A stretch of 64,000 nt of DNA, from the NCBI GenBank assembly GCA_019916065.1, contig CM034240.1:40326561-40390560 (forward strand). The letters are read 5' to 3'. This stretch comes from Vitellaria paradoxa. Taxonomy: Eukaryota; Streptophyta; Magnoliopsida; Ericales; Sapotaceae. Position 1 is the first letter of the stretch; every line of letters begins with the position of its first letter. The notes below the pieces were generated by a model. The model saw nothing but the letters and a program-made list of their open reading frames with translations. It ran no database searches and was not told the DNA's origin. The position numbers were made by a program, and so were the translations under genes. Shown here one piece after another: positions 58,001 to 64,000 of the stretch.

Positions 58001-61000
58001 ACAATGTCACTTATATGTTGTTAATCATTCTGAATTTCATGTAAGATCAGAATGTTTATCATTATTCTGCTGCTTCCTTCTTATGATTATTACATCAGCA
58101 GGAAGCGATCATGGAATCAGAGCGCAAGGTGATGGATGGGTGCTCACTGTTGCTTTAATTGGAGGGATGAACTTAGCATCGTTGGATCCAACAGGGTTAC
58201 CTGATCCCTATGTGGTGTTCACCTGCAATGGTAAAACAAGAGCAAGCTCTGTAAAGCTTCAAACTCTTGATCCTCAATGGAATGGTATGAACTTTATTTC
58301 CTTTGAACTATTTATTGTGGTTGATTTCACTTAAAATATCCATTGATAAATGTTTGTGCCTGGTTCACGATGCAATTCATGCAGAGATACTCGAGTTTGA
58401 TGCTGCTGAAGAACCTCCCTCAGTGTTGGATGTGGAGGTTTTCGATTTTGATGGCCCATTTGATCAGGCTGCCTCACTTGGCCATGCAGAGATAAATTTC
58501 TTAAAACACACATCCACGGAACTCGCAGATTTCTGGGTTCCCCTTGAGGGAAAACTTGCTCAGTCTTCTCAGTCAAAGTTGCACCTTAGAATATTTTTGG
58601 ACAATAACAATGGAGTTGAAACAATTAAAGAATACTTAACAAAGATGGAAAAGGAAGTCGGAAGGAAGGTAATCTTATGTCTCACATGATTACATAGGTG
58701 TTTAAGATAATCTATAGTGGATGGAGTGGGATTGATGGGTCCTCCCTGTATTTGCATTCACCACTCTAGTCACATTCCTTGTGTTATCTTGACGATTACT
58801 GTTTCAATTTGAATGCACTTTGGTTGTTCTATAACTTAAAGAGTCAGTGTCTCACCTAAAGTCTTCATCTAACTCCAAGATACACACTTAACAGTTGAAC
58901 CTTCGGTCACCTCATAGAAATTCAACGTTCCAAAAGATTTTTGGGCTGCCACCAGAAGAATTTCTCATTAGCGACTTCTCGTGCTCCTTGAAAAGAAAGA
59001 TGCCGTTGCAGGTACTAATTACATGTACAATACTTTCAAGTAGAATGTTGGAGTCCTTTGTTCCAATCAATAGCCAACAACTCAAGAGTAAGTTGAAACT
59101 TGGATATCTTTGTTTTAAGCAGTTAAATAACATATGCTACAATGGAGTACAATTTTTTTTTTTGTATAGGTAATGATACAATGGAGTACAATAATCATAA
59201 AATAATGGTTATGTATTATGTTTTAAATTTTTGGGGGCCTTCATCCGTCCCATTGAAATTAAATTACCCTACAATGTTTTCAGTGGCATTTGGGGCAGTA
59301 GCATGGGTCTTCACTAGTACCACTCTTGTTGCCTAGTCCAAATTCCCTCTTATCTGAACTAGCTACATGCATCTAATTACTATTGAAATCCATGTATTAT
59401 AAATCCATATGTCATCATGTTTTGTTCTATGTTGTTGAAACCAGAGATCCAATTTGATCGGGTGGAGTCCTGGAAGTCGCGAAAAGAAGAAAAATCTAAA
59501 AATTTATGGATTTCAGTTTTGCAAGTGAGAAAATTAACTGTTGAGTTGTATGGTTGTTTTCTGAATTATGGCTACTGGTTCACTGGAATTTTCATTTTTC
59601 ATTGTTTTAAGGCTACCCTTTGTATGGACATAAGAAGGTACTACTGGGATATTTTTAATTATGCAAGACTTAGACCTGCAAGTTTCCTTATTAAAGCATG
59701 CATAAGAGTTACTTTTTTTGTGCCTTTTTTTCATTCATATCACTATGCTTTCATTTTCAGGATCCACTTTTTATTTTTTATTTTTAATTTTTCAAATGGC
59801 ATTCTCACCAAACATAGTTATATTGTTTCGAGGGACCATCTGAACCTTTCTATTTGTACACTGTATTATCTCCTTGATGGAGATGAATTTTCTTAACTAG
59901 CCGCCTGTGTTCAAGTTTGTAAGGCTTGGATTTGAGACATTGTTTTGATGCAGGGGCGCCTTTTTCTATCTGCAAGAATTGTTGGGTTTTATGCCAACTT
60001 GTTTGGACATAGAACCAAATTTTTCTTTCTTTGGGAGGACATTGATGAAATACAAGTGCTTCCCCCATCTTTAGCATCCATGGGCAGCCCCCAGTTGGTC
60101 ATGATTCTGCGAAAGGATCGAGGTCTTGATGCTAGGCATGGTGCAAAGTCTCAAGATGAAGAAGGCAGGCTTCAGTTCCATTTTATTTCATTTGTGTCAT
60201 TCAATGTAGCTAGTAGGTAGGAATGTTACATATTGATTCTCATACTTCTAGTCAGAGATGAGCGGACAAACATTTGTCATATTTCTGCATTATTTCTTAC
60301 ATAAAGAGGTGACAAGTCCCTGTCTTATTGTAATAGGACAATCATGGCTTTGTGGAGAACGAGAACACTGACTCCAGATCAGAAAGCGCAAATTGCCGAA
60401 GAGCAACAGGAAGAAGATGGGAAGTCTGTATTAATAGAAGACACTGGGTCCTGTTTGGTTGCAGAAGATGCAAAGATGTCCAAGGTCTGCTCGGTGGAAC
60501 TTCCTGTAAAAGTAAGTGGTCAATGTTTTGCATATTCCACTTCTTATTTGCTTGCTTGCAAGTCCATGGACTATGGAGCTGTATATGAGGTTTGGCAGTT
60601 GGGCTTCATATCATTTTGCAAACCAGCTTGACCATACTGAGGTTCCTCATTTTATTTCTGTTGTTCTATCCACAGGCAGGATTGGAATGAATTCTGTATG
60701 AAAAGTTGTTGTCCTTAAGCCTGTAACCAATGATTCTGGGCTTGTTTAACTTGCAAAGTAGTGAATGCACTACTATCGGCATTGAGCTGTTTAGTCAGGA
60801 AATGGACCCTGCCATCCAGAAACACTGGGTATAGCCCTTAAAAGTAGAGGCGAAATATAGACAATACCATCAGTTCGTGATTTATATTACAAAATTGGCA
60901 TTTATTTATTTATTTTTATCCTTTTGCTTCCATTATGAAGAAGGGAAATATATTGTTGTCGATTCCATTATGTGCCCACATGGTAGAAGTTTAGTGGTAA

Positions 61001-62312
61001 AACTACTACCAATTGAAATAGAGGTCATCAGTTCGAATTAAGGGTGGAAACGAACCGAGCCGTTCGCGAGCTACTCGAGCTTGGCTCGAAAAAAGCTCGA
61101 TTCGTGAGTTAAACGAACTCGAACCGAGCTTGGTTTTTGGCTCGTTTTGGATTCGAGTTCGAGCTTTTGAGGAGCTCGAGCCTAAAGAAGCTCGGCTCGA
61201 AAGCTCGCGAGCAGGCTCGGTTAGAATAATATATATATTTTTAATAATATTTTTATTATATTTTTTAAATATATTATATTTTAAATTAAAACGACGTCGT
61301 TTTGATTTAATCGAATTATTCGCGAGCCTAATCGAGCCTAAATTTTTTTTTATCGAGCCGAGCTCGAGCCTGTATAAAAGCTCGAATTGAGCTCGAGCTC
61401 AAGCTTAGTATAAAAAGCTTGAGCCGAGCTCGGGCATGTACAAGCTCGGCTCGGTTCGGCTCGTTTCCACCCTAGTTCGAATCCCCCTCAACATCACCTG
61501 ACTTTTGGTTCTGATGGAGTTCGTATCTCTAAGGAGTAGTCCCACCAAAGGTGGGGGTACCTCTAGTATAATTAAAAAAGAAAAAAAGGAGAGTTATGTT
61601 TGTTGATTTTGATTCTATTACTTATCTTTGATGATTCTTTTGCTATACACTTTCCCGCTGTGGTATGTGTTCAAAGAATTCGGTTTATTTCCAAGCACTT
61701 TTCATATAGAGGTGCTGAAGCTCTGGGGGGACTGTTGTGCAGATGAAATCGCTGGGGGAAATGTTTGACGGAGGAAACTTGGAGCACAAAGTGATGGGAA
61801 AGTCTGGTTGCTTGGGTTACATCACAACTCCTTGGGAACCGGTAAAGCCAGATGTGTTTGAAAGACGCCTATGTTATAGACTTAACCGCCAGTTCTCAAT
61901 TTTTGGAGGGGAAGTTACCTGCACGCAGCAGAAATTCCCCGTCTCAAATGGCTCTGGGTGGATCGTGAACGAGGTTATGGCCCTGCACGATATCCCGTTC
62001 AGCGATTACTTCCGCGTAAGTTCCAATAGAGTGCAGGGACATCCGAGGTTGAAATGTTCATATCTTCCGTTGCTTTGATTGCATCTCATTGTAATTCTTG
62101 CCTGGCAGGTCCATTTCAGGTACCAGTTTGAGAACTCTGTTCTTGCTTCTAGCTCATGCAAGTGCGATGTTTATGTCGGCGTCAAATGGCTAAGAAGTAC
62201 CAAGTTCCAGGAGAGGATCGCCCGGAACATAACTGAGAAGTTCGGACGTCGATTGAAGGACGTGTTTGAGTTGGTCGAAAGAGAGATTTTATTAGCAAAT
62301 GGCTCTGACTGA
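55021..62312 (+). CDS. C2 and GRAM domain-containing protein (C2-VASt-C2-GRAM-VASt)
   Basis: Multi-domain membrane/lipid-binding protein of the plant C2-GRAM family (At1g03370/At5g50170 type). Coding blocks: 55021-55369, 56764-57989, 58106-58284, 58385-58668, 58895-59011, 59954-60216, 60337-60511, 61743-62015, 62109-62312. With one base discounted in block 2 they total 1022 codons, the family length. Domains: C2 about 1-105 (MRLYVYVLEGRDLAAKDSYV); VASt about 250-405; a hydrophobic helix near 450-474 (FTVVAAAFMFLCVFVHILL); second C2 about 535-650 (LASLDPTGLPDPYVVFTCNG); GRAM about 700-765 (RKMPLQGRLFLSARIVGFYA); second VASt about 865-1015. Oddities: an extra base at 57465-57468 breaks the frame (DVP then YGNTFK), so as read the protein would stop at 57476. 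The acceptor of block 3 must be 58104-58105, despite two AGs just upstream, to keep the family's SDHG sequence. The long penultimate intron hosts nested TEs. Confidence 0.9.
55439..55461 (+). repeat. (TG)n microsatellite in intron 1
   Basis: TG run of about 11 units inside the first intron of the C2-GRAM gene. Confidence 0.9.
60978..61590 (+). mobile_element. tRNA-derived SINE split by a hAT MITE
   Basis: The left part 60978-61038 holds an A-box-like GTTTAGTGGTAAAACTAC and runs into CATCAGTTCGAAT. The right part resumes at 61475 with GTTCGAATCCCCCTCAACAT and ends in an A-rich tail (ATTAAAAAAGAAAAAAAGG). Apart from the duplicated 8 bp the two halves join into one element whose B box (GTTCGAATCC) is canonical. 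Outer limits are approximate. Confidence 0.55.
61039..61474 (-). mobile_element. hAT-like MITE, copy 2, with perfect 8-bp target duplication
   Basis: A 436-bp element, TAAGGGTGGAAACG ... CGTTTCCACCCTA, flanked by GTTCGAAT at 61031-61038 and 61475-61482. Same family as 20905-21329 in opposite orientation: same GAGCTCGAGC-rich arms, same central AAAACGACGTCGTTTT palindrome and same A/T spacer. It lies in an intron of the C2-GRAM gene. Confidence 0.87.
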
Positions 62313-62326
62313 CTGACTGACTGACT
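62305..62326 (+). repeat. (CTGA)n microsatellite across the C2-GRAM stop codon
   Basis: Five and a half CTGA units; the stop codon TGA (62310-62312) is part of the second unit. Confidence 0.9.
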
Positions 62327-64000
62327 TTGGGCACTTCATTCATCGTTTCCTCTGAAAGACTTGAAAGGTGCTGAGCAAAGGCTGATTTCTTACTTTTTGT
62401 GCAATGTAATGCCTATTTTGCTTCTGGAATCGATGTATCTTTTTTTATTCAAGTCATGTGGCATTGAAAATTTTTTATGTTTAAATTAAAAAAAAATGCT
62501 AAATATATTTTATTTTTAAATTTCTCACACTTAGTTTTTTTTTGTTCTTTTACAATAAAATTAAAAATAAAATGCATTTAACATTATGTTGAATCATCTT
62601 AATTTCTTCAATTCTCTCATCAGTAACTTTCTCTGTGGTTATTTCTTATTTTGTCATTTATTTTATTTTATTTTTATTGCATTATTTTTTTTTAAGATAT
62701 CTCAAGGTGTCCGGGTCAGTCTGTACATATCTCGATTAATTCTTGAAGCCTTCAAGTTAACGATCGAGTGAATCTCTAGTGGCCTTGAAAAGACTCAAAC
62801 TAGTGGCTACTGGAGAGTAAACTCAGGATCTTATCAGTTGAACTAACCCATTATTTTTATTCCATCTATTAATGCTAAATAAGGAAAATTTGAGTAAAGA
62901 TATTTGAATGGGGAAAATTATTGGAGTGAGGAAAGGGGGAATAAACTTCAAATTTTCTTTTTTCATTTCAAATACTTACAGTCATTTTTTTTGGTATTTC
63001 TTTAATACTTTTTATCTTTTAATTTATTTCATTTTTTATTTTTATTTTTATTTATTATTTTTACAAGTGATGGATGCTTAATCAACACGTCAATCATAGT
63101 TGCATTGTTGTTCCCACTCTTATGTACGCATGACAACCAAATCTATTCTAACTTCTTCGGGTTTTAATTTTAAAAAATATTTATGTCGGAGGAATTTTTA
63201 TTTCAGATGGAGTAAATATGTAATTATCAATGCACACAATAAAATAAAAAATAGTTCTTGGCATTATCTTTCTCCTTTAAAAAGTAATTTTATTTATTTT
63301 TTATTTTATTATTGCTCTTGTGGACGTCAACAATAACTAGGGGAGTCAGACGTCACTATGACTCAAAAAATGTATTATGGATGATTTGCATGGGAAACAT
63401 TAATATACTAAGTCATATACAAGTAATAGCATAAAATTGTTTAAAATTTTCAGATTACGATGAGATAGCTAGAGGTGCATTGTTCTCACTCGTTTTTTAA
63501 AAAATAAAATAAATATATATTTTTTAATTTTTGATACCATTATCTCAATTTATTTTTACTTGTTACCACTCAGCACTCTTGATATTCTTCAGTTTTTCGC
63601 TTTTTTTTTATCATTTATTATTTATTCAATTTCATATTTTTTTAGATAAATCTTATCATTTATTTAGATAGATTTTTTTATCATTTATCTAATTTAATAT
63701 TTATTTTCTAGATAGGCATTTTTTATTATCTATTTTTTTTATTCAACTTCAATTTTTTTATTATTTATTATTTATCCAACTTTAGATTTTTTTAGATAGA
63801 CCTATCATTTATCCAAGTTTTAGATTTTTTCGACTAGCCCTTATCATATCTTAAGATAAACATTTTTCACTTTATTTAAATAGATCATATCAATTTATTA
63901 GATATGTCTTGTCTCACCTACTACTTTTTTTCGTCTCTATCACCCATTATTTGCCCAGTTCCTTAGGAAAATATTAAAAATATTTGCTCAGTTCTTAGAA
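62327..64000. other. 3' region of the C2-GRAM gene and intergenic
   Basis: 3' UTR sequence probably extends to around 62450. No other gene supported. Positions 62697-62850 (TGTACATATCTCGATTAATT ... GACTCAAACTAGTGG) resemble 20115-20200 (TGTGCATCTCGATTAATCTC ... GATTCAAACTAATAA), a dispersed repeat of unassigned type. The last 600 bp are T-rich with repeated TTTATCATTTAT-type motifs (about 63600-63860). Confidence 0.4.

Noticed and set aside
5439..62326. CRISPR array or bacterial-type defence system
   Set aside because: No regularly spaced identical repeats with unique spacers; all direct repeats are microsatellites, tandem duplications or transposons, and the genes are plant genes with introns.

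Overview
The window is nuclear DNA from a flowering plant, most likely a eudicot. It is AT-rich, has small exons with GT-AG introns, a large share of transposon and repeat DNA, many A/T homopolymers and dinucleotide microsatellites, and plant-specific gene families. I cannot name the species.

Layout. 1-5 kb: intergenic DNA with a complete tRNA-derived SINE (594-859). 5.05-8.82 kb (+): an eight-exon ferric-chelate reductase gene, closest in my memory to FRO8, whose splice phases join into a 705-residue protein. 11.2-13.2 kb (-): an intronless L-type lectin receptor kinase. 13.5-26.3 kb: a gene-poor desert of MITE-like elements, microsatellites, an almost pure A/T block and one copy of a Helitron-like repeat. 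26.9-27.5 kb (+): a small two-exon PB1-domain gene, followed by a second, direct copy of the same Helitron-like repeat. 30.6-36.6 kb: long non-coding sequence that looks like LTR-retrotransposon LTRs, with tRNA-like pieces. 40.1-42.9 kb (-): a two-exon gene for a 99-residue acidic-tailed protein resembling the APC/C subunit APC15, with a hAT-like element in its intron. 46.55-46.81 kb (-): a second copy of the 1-kb SINE. 48.23-53.37 kb: a complete 5.1-kb Mutator-like element (MULE) with ~300-bp terminal inverted repeats and a perfect 9-bp target duplication. It carries a decayed mudrA-type transposase (+) and, convergently (-), a decayed GRF-type zinc-finger gene with a hydrophobic tail. 55.0-62.3 kb (+): a C2-VASt-C2-GRAM-VASt gene (~1022 residues) of nine contiguous coding blocks, with an apparent one-base insertion and a SINE split by a hAT MITE in its penultimate intron.

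The host genes do not form an operon. They look like ordinary plant genes (iron reduction, surface perception, PB1 scaffolding, cell-cycle ubiquitination, lipid/membrane binding) spread out by transposon insertion. From memory, Arabidopsis FRO8 (At5g50160) and a C2-GRAM gene (At5g50170) are neighbours. If so, this window may be an expanded version of that locus, with about 46 kb now between the two genes. No bacterial-type system, CRISPR array, rRNA gene or convincing functional tRNA gene was seen. The most unusual item is the two-gene MULE.
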